Source of the DNA: a bacterium
GTDB taxonomy: Bacteria > Bdellovibrionota_C > UBA2361 > SZUA-149 > JAGRAN01
Length of the DNA: 42,965 nt
Direction: 5' to 3'
NCBI GenBank assembly: GCA_030431555.1
Contig: JAUIIP010000003.1
Coordinates: forward strand, 1-42,965
The notes under the pieces were generated by a model, which was not told the DNA's origin, made no database searches, and saw only the letters and a list, made by a program, of their open reading frames with translations. How positions within the stretch are numbered: position 1 is the first letter of the stretch; each line of letters opens with the position of its first letter. This document shows, piece after piece, positions 19,270 to 28,201 of the stretch. The translations under genes and the position numbers were made by a program.

Positions 19270-21434
19270 TGGCAACTCTGCGTAAAAATGACGGTTCAGT
19301 CATGCTCTCCGAAGAGCGGGCAACCCGCAGGCTTGCGCGCACTCTCATTGTATTTTTTGTCCTGCTCGCACTGCCGGTCAGTGCACTGCTGATAAGAACT
19401 TATCGTCAGCTCTCGCAGGAGGCCTTGCTTCAATACAAGACTGCTGCAGAGGATTTAGTTGCGCGAGTCGATGAGTCCATCCACAGCCTGCTGACTGCTG
19501 AAGAACTGCGCCCGTTTGGCGACTACAACTTTTTTAGTGTCGCGGACAACCCGCTTTTCCAGCAAAAAGCCGTGAACTACTCGCCGTTATCTGCGCTGCC
19601 CGACGAAAGTCCGATACCCGGACTGGTCGGTTACTTTCAAGTTGACCCTACCGGCAGCTTTTCTTCGCCGATTCTGCCTGCCGGAACCGACTCCTGGTCA
19701 GACCCGCGACTTGCAGACCGGGCCGAGCTCACTAAACGACAAGCTCTGCATGCCAGACTTGAGTCCGTCTTGACTGACAACTACCTGCTGGCATCGAGCG
19801 AGCGGCGTCCACCATCAGCGAAAGACTCAGATGAGCATGTCGCTGCCGAAGAGGAAGAGGCTGGTGCGTCTGTTCCGATGGCTGAAGAACTTGATCGAAT
19901 GGACGACGCCTTCGGTCAAGCTGTCGGCGCGGCAGAGAATAGACAGACTCAGGCTGATAAGACACAGCTGGCGTCGAAATACTTAGCGGACGAGCTTTTC
20001 GAAGCAAAGAAGGAGGCGCCGGCCGACAACGAGCCGACCGGCTATAAGTCCAAATCCGCGTACCTCGGAAAACAGTCCAGGCGTGAGCGCAGGACCGAAG
20101 TGGTTAACATTCCCGCCACTCAGAGCTGGGAGCAAAATACTCAACGCGCTGAGCAGGCTCTTGAGCAGCGGGCCGACAGCTCCAACGCAGTCCGCCCGAG
20201 CCCGCAAATTCAGGACAACGAGGCTGCGCTAAAACTACAAGAAAGCACACCGATTTTAACCTTCGAGAGTGTGATCGATCCAATTCAAGCTCACCTGCTT
20301 GGTGATGACTACATCATCTTCTTTCGCACTGCATATCGTGATAACCAGCGCTACCTTCAGGGTTTCGTCGTAAAGAAGAATACGTTTTTAAAACGCACCA
20401 TCGACGACGCCTTCTACTCAAGCAGCCTTTCAAGCGTAGCCCAGCTTCGCGTAAAAATGTTCGGCTACTCAACGCGTCTGCTGCAGCCGAAACAAGTTTC
20501 TAGATCGCTCTGGTCCGATGAAGCAGCATCGCCGGACAGCCCAAGCGACCTGATTCTAAAGGGCGTTTTGGCACCTCCGCTCGACCAAACCCAACTGCTG
20601 TTCACCGCAGCCGTTCCGCTAACCAGCGCCGGGGCAAGTTTGGTTCATGCACTGACTTTCCTGCTGATCGCGTCGCTGCTTGGAGGTTTCTACGCCTTGT
20701 ATCGCTTGGGCAAGGCACAGATTTCCCTCGCAGCGCAGCAGACGAACTTCGTGTCAGCTATCAGTCACGAGCTTAAAACTCCGCTGACCTCGATTCGGAT
20801 GTACGGTGAAATGCTCCGCTCCGGCTGGGTTGGAGACGAAGAGAAGCGCAAGAGCTACTACGACTTTATTTTTTTCGAAAGCGAACGCTTGTCGCGCTTA
20901 ATTGCTAATGTGCTGACGCTGGCCAGAATCGGCAACAATTCTTTCGAAGAGCCCGAACGCTGCGTCATGAAGTCAAGCGCACTGCTGGACCTTGCGCGCT
21001 CCCGGGTGGACTCGCAAGTCAGCCAGGCCGGCTTTGAGCTAAAAATGTCCTGCAGCGAAGACGACGGCGACGTTGAGGCAGAGGTAGACGAGGACCTTTT
21101 TGTTCAAATCATCGTTAACCTAGTGGACAATGCGCTTAAGTTTTCAGCAAAAGCCGAAGTCAGGGAAATCGAGATCGGCTGCCGCCGCGAAGCACATCGT
21201 CCCGAGTTGGTTTGCTTCTACGTCAGGGACTTCGGCCCAGGTGTACCAAAAACGGAAATGAAGAAAATTTTCTCACTGTTTTACAGGCCTGGAAGCGAAC
21301 TGACTCGCACGACAAAAGGCACGGGTATCGGTTTGGCGCTGGTCAAAGAACTTACAGCAAGGATGAAAGGCAGAGTCGATCTGGAGAACCGCAGCCCGGG
21401 CGCAGAGTTTCAGGTTTACCTGCCGAGAGCTTAG
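19269..21434 (+). CDS. Sensor histidine kinase with large extracytoplasmic domain
   Basis: Two TM segments flanking a region of about 400 aa; FVSAISHELKTPLTSIRMYGEML H-box, NLVDNALKFS N-box, DFGPGVP, GTGIGLALVKEL; TAATG coupled to the response regulator. Confidence 0.95.
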   Translation: MATLRKNDGSVMLSEERATRRLARTLIVFFVLLALPVSALLIRTYRQLSQEALLQYKTAAEDLVARVDESIHSLLTAEELRPFGDYNFFSVADNPLFQQKAVNYSPLSALPDESPIPGLVGYFQVDPTGSFSSPILPAGTDSWSDPRLADRAELTKRQALHARLESVLTDNYLLASSERRPPSAKDSDEHVAAEEEEAGASVPMAEELDRMDDAFGQAVGAAENRQTQADKTQLASKYLADELFEAKKEAPADNEPTGYKSKSAYLGKQSRRERRTEVVNIPATQSWEQNTQRAEQALEQRADSSNAVRPSPQIQDNEAALKLQESTPILTFESVIDPIQAHLLGDDYIIFFRTAYRDNQRYLQGFVVKKNTFLKRTIDDAFYSSSLSSVAQLRVKMFGYSTRLLQPKQVSRSLWSDEAASPDSPSDLILKGVLAPPLDQTQLLFTAAVPLTSAGASLVHALTFLLIASLLGGFYALYRLGKAQISLAAQQTNFVSAISHELKTPLTSIRMYGEMLRSGWVGDEEKRKSYYDFIFFESERLSRLIANVLTLARIGNNSFEEPERCVMKSSALLDLARSRVDSQVSQAGFELKMSCSEDDGDVEAEVDEDLFVQIIVNLVDNALKFSAKAEVREIEIGCRREAHRPELVCFYVRDFGPGVPKTEMKKIFSLFYRPGSELTRTTKGTGIGLALVKELTARMKGRVDLENRSPGAEFQVYLPRA

Positions 21435-23233
21435 TCCTGCCAGACTTCGCGAATATTGAGCTGCACCGAAGACATTCCTCGGTAATTGTTAATCTCAGCT
21501 TGAAAGGCAATCGAAATTCGCTGCCCTTTAGCCAGCAGCGGATGCCCGCGAAACCTCCAGGCAACAGCCGGGATAAACAGAGAACCGTCGGTCAGGCGCA
21601 GGCGCAAATGACCGTTTCCCAGACTCTGTACCGAATCCACCCGGACATCTCGCGCAACCAGCAAAGGCGCAGGATTGCCTATACCGAACGGCTGCAAAGT
21701 TCCCAGCTCAGCCGCTACTTCGAAATTAATATCACAAACCGCTACTTCTGCGTCTGCAGTCCTTGAGCGCACATAGTCCTGCGGCTGAAGTGTCTCAGCG
21801 GCACATTGGGCGAAACGGCGCTGAAACTCCTCTAAGTTTGCACGCTCGAGGCTAAACCCTCCGGCCTGTGCGTGGCCGCCATGCTTGATCAGGATATCGT
21901 CGAGCTGCTGCAGCGCCTGCGCAACGTGAAAGCCGCGAATGCTTCGCACAGAACCTTTAACGATCCCTGCTCCGTCCTCACCCGGGCCCATAACAGCTGC
22001 CGGCTTGTGATATTGCTCGACCAAACGCTGTGCAACAATGCCGATTACACCGCTGTGGTAATCATCGCCGTACATTGCAAACGCCGGGCCCTCGTACAGA
22101 CGGCTTTCTTCGATCTCATCGAGACAGCTTTGCCTCACAGCCTCTTCGATCGTCTTGCGTTCGGAATTCAGACGATTGAGTTTCGACGCGATTGCCTTGG
22201 CCTTCCCGGAACTCCCGGTGGTCAACAGTTCGAAGACTTGACCCGGATCATCGAGTCTACCTGCTGCGTTAATACGCGGGCCAAGACCGAAAGAAACATG
22301 ACTGCAGCCAAACCGCTTCTTGTTCTCAACTCCGGCTGTATGTTTGAGCGCTGCCAGCCCCGGTCGCTTGGTTTCTCGCAGAGCTTCTATGCCCCTGGAA
22401 GCTATTAGACGATTCAGACCGACCAGCGGCACCATATCGCAGATAGTGCCCAGAGCGGCCAGGTCGAGGAAATCTTTTGGGTTTGGAATATTCGCTGCTT
22501 CGAACTCAGGGCGCGCCTCAGCTTGCCCACGAAGCACTATCAGCAGCATCCATACTAAGCCCGCAGCGCAAAGCTCATACTCGGCAAATGGACAACCCGC
22601 CTGCGCCGGGTCTACGACTACGTCTGCCGGCGGCAATTCGTGAACTTGGTGGTGGTCGATAACAATTACTTCCATGCCCGCGCGTTTAGCGGCCGCGATT
22701 TCTTTTGCGTTCGACACGCCGCAGTCAACAGTAACCAGCTGCTCGGTGGCTGCTTTGCTTAAGGTCTCGATGGCCTCAAGCGACAGTCCATAGCCTTCGG
22801 TGAAGCGGTTCGGCGTGTAGTGATTTACTTTCGCTCCAAGCGCTCTTAGAAATAAGTACAGCTGAGAGCCAGAACTCAATCCGTCTACATCAAAGTCGGT
22901 GTAAACAGTAATTTGTCGCCCGGCACTGGCCGCGTCGAGAATTCGCTTAGCCGCCTCCTCGGCTCCCAGGATTCCCTTGGGATCGGGAAGGTGTTCTCTC
23001 AGCGAGGGGTAAAGAAATGACTTCGCCAGCTCGGGAGTATCGACCCCCCTTCCGGCGAGAACTCGCGCAGTAACTAAGCTAAGCCCCAGCTCCTGAGCGA
23101 TTGTCTGCGCAGCGTCTTTCGCAGCGCTTGGGGCGCGCATTCTAATAGCCGCGGGCCGAGGAAGGTGCCGTGGAAGCTCTACTGAGTTCGTGGTGAGGTT
23201 ATCAACTGTAGACACAAGGCCGACCAAGGGCAT
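21431..23233 (-). CDS. recJ: Single-stranded-DNA-specific exonuclease RecJ
   Basis: TDFDVDGLSSGSQLYLFLR, VTVDCGVSN, VIVIDHHQV, GLGPRINAAGRLDDP, KHGGHAQAGGFS motifs. Confidence 0.95.
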   Translation of the reverse strand: MPLVGLVSTVDNLTTNSVELPRHLPRPAAIRMRAPSAAKDAAQTIAQELGLSLVTARVLAGRGVDTPELAKSFLYPSLREHLPDPKGILGAEEAAKRILDAASAGRQITVYTDFDVDGLSSGSQLYLFLRALGAKVNHYTPNRFTEGYGLSLEAIETLSKAATEQLVTVDCGVSNAKEIAAAKRAGMEVIVIDHHQVHELPPADVVVDPAQAGCPFAEYELCAAGLVWMLLIVLRGQAEARPEFEAANIPNPKDFLDLAALGTICDMVPLVGLNRLIASRGIEALRETKRPGLAALKHTAGVENKKRFGCSHVSFGLGPRINAAGRLDDPGQVFELLTTGSSGKAKAIASKLNRLNSERKTIEEAVRQSCLDEIEESRLYEGPAFAMYGDDYHSGVIGIVAQRLVEQYHKPAAVMGPGEDGAGIVKGSVRSIRGFHVAQALQQLDDILIKHGGHAQAGGFSLERANLEEFQRRFAQCAAETLQPQDYVRSRTADAEVAVCDINFEVAAELGTLQPFGIGNPAPLLVARDVRVDSVQSLGNGHLRLRLTDGSLFIPAVAWRFRGHPLLAKGQRISIAFQAEINNYRGMSSVQLNIREVWQD

Positions 23234-23273
23234 TAGCAGTTCGTCAGCATTCAGCTAATCACGGATCGCAGAT

Positions 23274-23306
23274 AAAAAAAAGGCGGCAGAGTAAGTTCTG
23301 CCGCCT
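23274..23306 (-). terminator. Rho-independent terminator downstream of the 113-aa ORF
   Basis: Minus strand AGGCGGCAGA-ACTTAC-TCTGCCGCCT-TTTTTTT; perfect 10-bp stem. Confidence 0.92.
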
Positions 23307-23383
23307 GCGTGCTAGCGCACTTGCGTTAATAATGCCAGACCATTGTCAGCCCGGGCCTGGATGATGCCCCCTTCCCCGATGCG

Positions 23384-23725
23384 TTAGTTTGCCAACTGTT
23401 TCTTATCGATATCCAAAAAACTTTGTAACTCTTCGATGACTGTTGAGCTTCTGCTTTCAAGAGAATGCAGATCTCCGTGTACTGGCTTCTCGCCTACCAG
23501 CATTATCTCTCCGCACTCTTCCAATAAATCACTTACGTCGTCTTCCAGAACTGCTAAGCAGACCCTTTCGCCGACATCTTCCAAGTGAATCAAGGCGTCG
23601 CGAATATTGTCGAGACACAGCGATAAGTCGTAGTAAATCGCGCGTAGCTCGTTTTGCTCAGGGCTTGCCAACGGCTTTTTGCCCGAGCCGCGCGACACTT
23701 TTATTTCACTTAACCTACATGCCAT
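23384..23725 (-). CDS. Small cytosolic hypothetical protein
   Basis: 113 aa acidic helical protein, followed by a strong terminator on the same strand. Confidence 0.65.
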   Translation of the reverse strand: MACRLSEIKVSRGSGKKPLASPEQNELRAIYYDLSLCLDNIRDALIHLEDVGERVCLAVLEDDVSDLLEECGEIMLVGEKPVHGDLHSLESRSSTVIEELQSFLDIDKKQLAN

Positions 23726-23865
23726 AGATCAATAACCAAGAAGTCTCTCCGGCTTACTTGTCTCAAATAGTTGGTCGACTCAGCCCAGGCTAAACTTGAC
23801 AATATGGGTCAGAAACTGTTCGCAGGAGCTTGGCCTTCACGCTAAATAGTCGTGAATACAAGTCT

Positions 23866-25440
23866 TTAGGCAGCCTTGTCGGCAGTGGATGCAAGACCAA
23901 GCGCGAACAGCGCGTTGGCGGGACTTACTGTGCCCTCGAGAACATGCATGCGGATTCTTTGAGGCAGTGACTGCAGTTGAACTTTTGCGAGCAGCAGTTC
24001 GAGCTGTGACTGCTTGTGCTTTGGGCTTTGCCGCGAAAACGCAAGATCGCGAAACTCCCCATGGAGCGGAATTAACTCGTAGGCGCCGACTCGGCCGAGC
24101 AGCCCTGCACCTTCGCAAACTTCACACCCGCTGCCCACTCTAAGTTTCAGCTCCGGTGGTATTCGCAGTGCTCGGGAAATGTAGGGATCGGCACTCAGCG
24201 GTATTGCGCATGAAGTACAGTTCTTTGGAAGCAGGCGCTGGGCAGCGATCAATTGAACCGAAGAGCCGATTAATTCTTCACCGACCTTGAGCTGCCGCAA
24301 GCGTTCAACGACCTCAATCGAAGTTGCTGCATGAACCGTACTAAGCACAAGATGGCCCGTTAGCCCTGCACTTAAGGCCGTCTCAGCAGTCGCCAAATCG
24401 CGAATCTCACCAACCATGATGATGTCCGGGTCCTGGCGCAGCACTAAGGGCAAGACGTCGGCGAAGGTCTGTCCCGCATCGCGATTTACCGGTATCTGAG
24501 AGACACCGCGGAGTTGTCGCTCTACCGGATCTTCAATCGTAACTATGTGCTGCCCCTGTCCCGCCAAAACACTAATCAGCAGATGCAGCAGAGTAGATTT
24601 ACCCGAACCGGTCGGACCGCCGACGATTACTGCCCCGCTGCGCCTGGCCAAAGCGGCTCGCAGGAGTTGAATTTGGCGAACCGTCATGCCGAACTGTATA
24701 AGCAGTCTTTGCGCCGCACTCCAGCTGCGGCAATCATCCAATGCGTAGGCGTCGTTGCCGAGAACTCGCAGCGCGATTTTTTCTCCTCTAACGCAACCGA
24801 CCATCGACAGCCTGAAATGAGTGAGCTTGCGGCCGACGTATGCGGAGAAACTGCCCTCGCGCGGCTCGCCGCCGCGGTCTTGAGCAAGATTGGCGAGCAC
24901 GCGAATCCTGCGCGCAATTCTCAGCGGAACACCGGGATCTGCATTGAGCATGATGCTGCCGCGCAGTGCTCCATCAACTCTGTAGCGCAGCGCACAGCCT
25001 TGCTCCGTTGGTTCAATATGCAGATCGCTCGCGCCGAGCACTACCGCGCGCTTCAGGAGCTCATCTACCAGCCTGTCAGCCTCGCCGCTTAAGGCATTGA
25101 GGTCGGGGTGCAGCTCGTCTCCAATATAGGCGGCATGAATCGCTCGCTCGATTGAGGAAGCATGGGAACACTCCCGAATCAGTTCGCAGCCGCAAGCGAA
25201 GCGCAGACTGCGCTCATCCTCAACGCTAAGTTCACTCCCGCTTAAAGCAGTAAGCATTGTTCGCCCTGCGCCGGACTCAATCACAGTCATCGGTAGGATC
25301 TGGTACTTGACGGCAAGTTCGTAGGAGACCTTCCGCCGAGCGGCACGCGCAGAGCAGCGAGCGAGTTCACGCCAACGCTGAGCCCTATCAACCTCAGCAA
25401 CCGCGGGAAGATACGACTTCCTGTAACTTAAACTTTGCAT
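23866..25440 (-). CDS. GspE/PilB family secretion/pilus assembly ATPase
   Basis: Walker A GGPTGSGKST, Asp box TIEDPVE, EIRDLATAETALSAGLTGHLVLSTVHA, tetracysteine CTSC...CEVC. Confidence 0.93.
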   Translation of the reverse strand: MQSLSYRKSYLPAVAEVDRAQRWRELARCSARAARRKVSYELAVKYQILPMTVIESGAGRTMLTALSGSELSVEDERSLRFACGCELIRECSHASSIERAIHAAYIGDELHPDLNALSGEADRLVDELLKRAVVLGASDLHIEPTEQGCALRYRVDGALRGSIMLNADPGVPLRIARRIRVLANLAQDRGGEPREGSFSAYVGRKLTHFRLSMVGCVRGEKIALRVLGNDAYALDDCRSWSAAQRLLIQFGMTVRQIQLLRAALARRSGAVIVGGPTGSGKSTLLHLLISVLAGQGQHIVTIEDPVERQLRGVSQIPVNRDAGQTFADVLPLVLRQDPDIIMVGEIRDLATAETALSAGLTGHLVLSTVHAATSIEVVERLRQLKVGEELIGSSVQLIAAQRLLPKNCTSCAIPLSADPYISRALRIPPELKLRVGSGCEVCEGAGLLGRVGAYELIPLHGEFRDLAFSRQSPKHKQSQLELLLAKVQLQSLPQRIRMHVLEGTVSPANALFALGLASTADKAA

Positions 25441-25592
25441 GCTCGATTATTTCCCTCTCATGTCCAGCGTTTGGTCGGCCGACTTGGGAATCGGGTTTCT
25501 ATATGTTTATTGTTGGAAATTCCGCTGGAACAAGCCTTCCACCTCTGCTAACTTGAGCCGCTGAAAGAACAGCCAGTGCAAGGGAATGAACG

Positions 25593-26021
25593 ATGCTTAG
25601 GTTGATTGTAATCGCTGCTTACATCTCAGTCGGTCTCAATCCGCTCAATATGGGAGCGCTGACCACTCAGCAGCCTGTTCTAGACATTGAGTTTTCGCAG
25701 CAGAGCACTCTCGAAATTGGCGCACCGGTCGTTCTGTCCGGAAAAGCAATCGGCAAAGTCGTTTCAGTTAATTTGCAAAGCACTTCTTCGAAGAAAGGTT
25801 TTTCGGCAACAGTCGCAATCGAATCCGTTCACCGAGGCCTGGTGCGCGAGGGAACATTCGCACTTATTACGTCTCCTCTTCCTGCTTACGATAAACCTCG
25901 AGAAAACGTCGTCGAATTATTTGTACCGAAGCAAGAGTCTGCCCCGGCACTCAAAGACGGCAAAAAGCTCAAAGGCTTCGCATCATTCAAAGAGTTCTGG
26001 ACAGCCCCAAGCGCCAGCTAA
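25593..26021 (+). CDS. Small exported MCE/MlaD-like domain protein
   Basis: 142 aa; N-terminal hydrophobic stretch, then VLDIEFSQQSTLEIGAPVVLSGKAIGKVVSVNLQ resembling the MCE fold. Confidence 0.5.
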   Translation: MLRLIVIAAYISVGLNPLNMGALTTQQPVLDIEFSQQSTLEIGAPVVLSGKAIGKVVSVNLQSTSSKKGFSATVAIESVHRGLVREGTFALITSPLPAYDKPRENVVELFVPKQESAPALKDGKKLKGFASFKEFWTAPSAS

Positions 26022-26139
26022 CTCCAATTTAGCTTCCAGCACCTGCGGGCTACACTTGGCCCGAGATCAATCATAACAACCTTGTAAGCGTGCTCTGAGG
26101 GGTTCGCATGGCATAAGGCTCTGGTATTTAAGGCTATTT

Positions 26140-26466
26140 ATGGCAGATCTCGATTCAAACAAGCGTCAGCAGCTTGGACTCACCCGATGCAGCGATGAGT
26201 CGGAGCTGGAAATCGGCAAAAGCTACCCTCTTTTGGGGATAATAACTGAAGTGTTCACTCGCTCGGGCGGAAAAACATTCATCAAGATTAACGACAATAT
26301 CACCGCAAGAATATTCCCAAAATCAGCTGACGACGACTTGGAGACTTTGCGTGAACATGCGTTCGAGACTGCGATTTTTAATTGTCGAGTCTTAAGCAAA
26401 ACCCCAACAATTCTGGTAGAATGTGATTCTATCATCTTCGGCGATCATCCTGCGTATCACGCTTAG
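26140..26466 (+). CDS. Hypothetical protein, 108 aa
   Basis: Complete ORF in a gene-sized gap; no recognised family. Confidence 0.5.
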   Translation: MADLDSNKRQQLGLTRCSDESELEIGKSYPLLGIITEVFTRSGGKTFIKINDNITARIFPKSADDDLETLREHAFETAIFNCRVLSKTPTILVECDSIIFGDHPAYHA

Positions 26467-26606
26467 GCATTGCGTGGCCTAAGATTAATCGTGGACTTAG
26501 CCGATGAACTCTCTAGAGACGTGAATTTTACGGCGTCTGGAGCGTTCCAACCTGAGTGCGAATAGCTTACAGTAGTGTAGAGGCTCAGCTATTTTCGGGA
26601 ATTTTC

Positions 26607-27296
26607 ATGAAGGGATCTAACGGCATGACAGCTGGCGCTCAGCGCACAGGCGACAAAGAACGGGACCGCAGGAACGACTGGCATAGAAACGCTGCTCCAC
26701 CGTCCCAATGGGGTGAATTTTTTAGTTTGGCCCGCAGTATCGCGATCTTCCTAGGTATCGCGTTTATGCTTCGCGCAAGCGTTGTAGAGGCGTTCAAGAT
26801 TCCATCTTCTTCGATGGAGCCCACGCTGCAGATTGGCGACCATATTCTCGTAAACAAACTAAGTTACGGCTTTAGACTTCCGTTAGTAAAGGAATCGCTA
26901 AAAATCTTTAGGGAACCGCATCGCGGCGACGTTGTTGTATTTACTTTGCCCGATGACTCCTCCACTCCCGAGATCGACGAATCAGACACAAACATCATCA
27001 AGCGCGTAATGGGTCTGCCCGGCGATGTATTAGAACTGCGGGGGATGAATTTATACATCAACGGCAAGTTGTTTCAGGATTCCCATGCTATTTGGCTCGA
27101 GAGCGGCAGGCGAGACTTCGGTCCCGTCGTGGTCCCTCCAGGGAAAGTCCTGCTGTTGGGAGACAATCGCGACTACTCGAAAGACTCGCGCTATTGGAAC
27201 GATCCATTTCTCGACATTCACCGCATTAAGGGCAAAGCGTTCTTCATCTATTGGTCTTGGCACTCGTTTAGACGCATTTTTAACGTTATCGACTAA
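26607..27296 (+). CDS. lepB: Signal peptidase I (longer ORF start at 26556 possible)
   Basis: IPSSSMEPTLQIGDHILVNKLSYG, GDVVVFTLP, IIKRVMGLPGD, GDNRDYSKDSRYW. Confidence 0.95.
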   Translation: MKGSNGMTAGAQRTGDKERDRRNDWHRNAAPPSQWGEFFSLARSIAIFLGIAFMLRASVVEAFKIPSSSMEPTLQIGDHILVNKLSYGFRLPLVKESLKIFREPHRGDVVVFTLPDDSSTPEIDESDTNIIKRVMGLPGDVLELRGMNLYINGKLFQDSHAIWLESGRRDFGPVVVPPGKVLLLGDNRDYSKDSRYWNDPFLDIHRIKGKAFFIYWSWHSFRRIFNVID

Positions 27297-27310
27297 GCTC
27301 TCAGACCCCA

Positions 27311-28201
27311 ATGACCTCTCAATTTGATTTGTACAAGGCAATCAACGCCGAGTCCGGTGTCGGCTATTACGTTTACCCTGAAGCTGTGGTCATCCGTGTA
27401 AGTGGGCCTGACGCCGCTCGTTACCTGCAAGGCCGTATAACTCAGGACATTAAAAACCTGCAGGACGGTGCGTGCGCCGAAAGCCTGCTGCTCTCACCTC
27501 AAGGCAAGATTCAAGGCATCTTCACTGTTATAAAAAGCGCAGACTGTTTCTTTCTGGCAGCTCGGCGGGCCTACCCAGGTGCGGAAGAGCTCATTAAATC
27601 ATTGCTGCAGTTTAAAGTGGCCGATCAGCTCGAGGCGGAGGTCGTCCCGTGGTCACTTCTGGCGCTAGTCGGGCCCGGGCGGCCGGAAACTGCGAACCGC
27701 CTCGCCGCAGAGTCGGAGTACCTCTGCGCCGCCTCAGAGATACTTTGCGAAACGAGCCGTCTCGAGCAGCTTAAAGCGAAGCTCGAAGCCGACTCTGTTA
27801 AGCAATGCAGCCCGGAAGTATTCGAGATGTTTCGGATTGATGCCGGGATGCCTCTCGCGGGGATAGATATTAGCGAAAAAAATGCCGCACCGGATTTGGA
27901 ACTGGCCCCTCTCGTTAGCTTCAAGAAAGGCTGTTATACCGGCCAGGAAGTCGTTGAGATGTCGATAGCTAGAGGCAAACCAAACAAGCAGCTGGTCAAT
28001 CTCAGAGGTTCTGCCTCTGAGATTCCGCAGACTCCTGCGCAGCTTACGGTGCCGACGGACGGCTCCCGCGCCGGAAGTCTGACCAGCGCAGCACTCTATC
28101 CGAACGAGCCGACTCTGCGCGGCCTTGGATTTGTTAAAAGCTCGGCTCTTTCCTCACCTGAGCTAAGCGCCGGAGCGCTTAGCTTGAGCATTTCGCAGTG
28201 A
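27311..28201 (+). CDS. ygfZ: YgfZ/GcvT-fold folate-binding protein
   Basis: Motif KKGCYTGQEVVEMSIARGK; N-terminal RYLQGRITQDIKNL. Confidence 0.92.
   Translation: MTSQFDLYKAINAESGVGYYVYPEAVVIRVSGPDAARYLQGRITQDIKNLQDGACAESLLLSPQGKIQGIFTVIKSADCFFLAARRAYPGAEELIKSLLQFKVADQLEAEVVPWSLLALVGPGRPETANRLAAESEYLCAASEILCETSRLEQLKAKLEADSVKQCSPEVFEMFRIDAGMPLAGIDISEKNAAPDLELAPLVSFKKGCYTGQEVVEMSIARGKPNKQLVNLRGSASEIPQTPAQLTVPTDGSRAGSLTSAALYPNEPTLRGLGFVKSSALSSPELSAGALSLSISQ

Noticed and set aside
21872-22408. 178-aa plus-strand ORF inside recJ
   Set aside because: Antisense to recJ; no independent promoter, RBS or family signal
23836-23856. TTCACG-CTAAATAGT-CGTGAA inverted repeat after the GspE/PilB gene
   Set aside because: Only a 6-bp stem with no U-tract; not distinguishable from chance
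24514-25092. 192-aa plus-strand ORF inside the GspE/PilB ATPase
   Set aside because: Antisense shadow of a conserved ATPase
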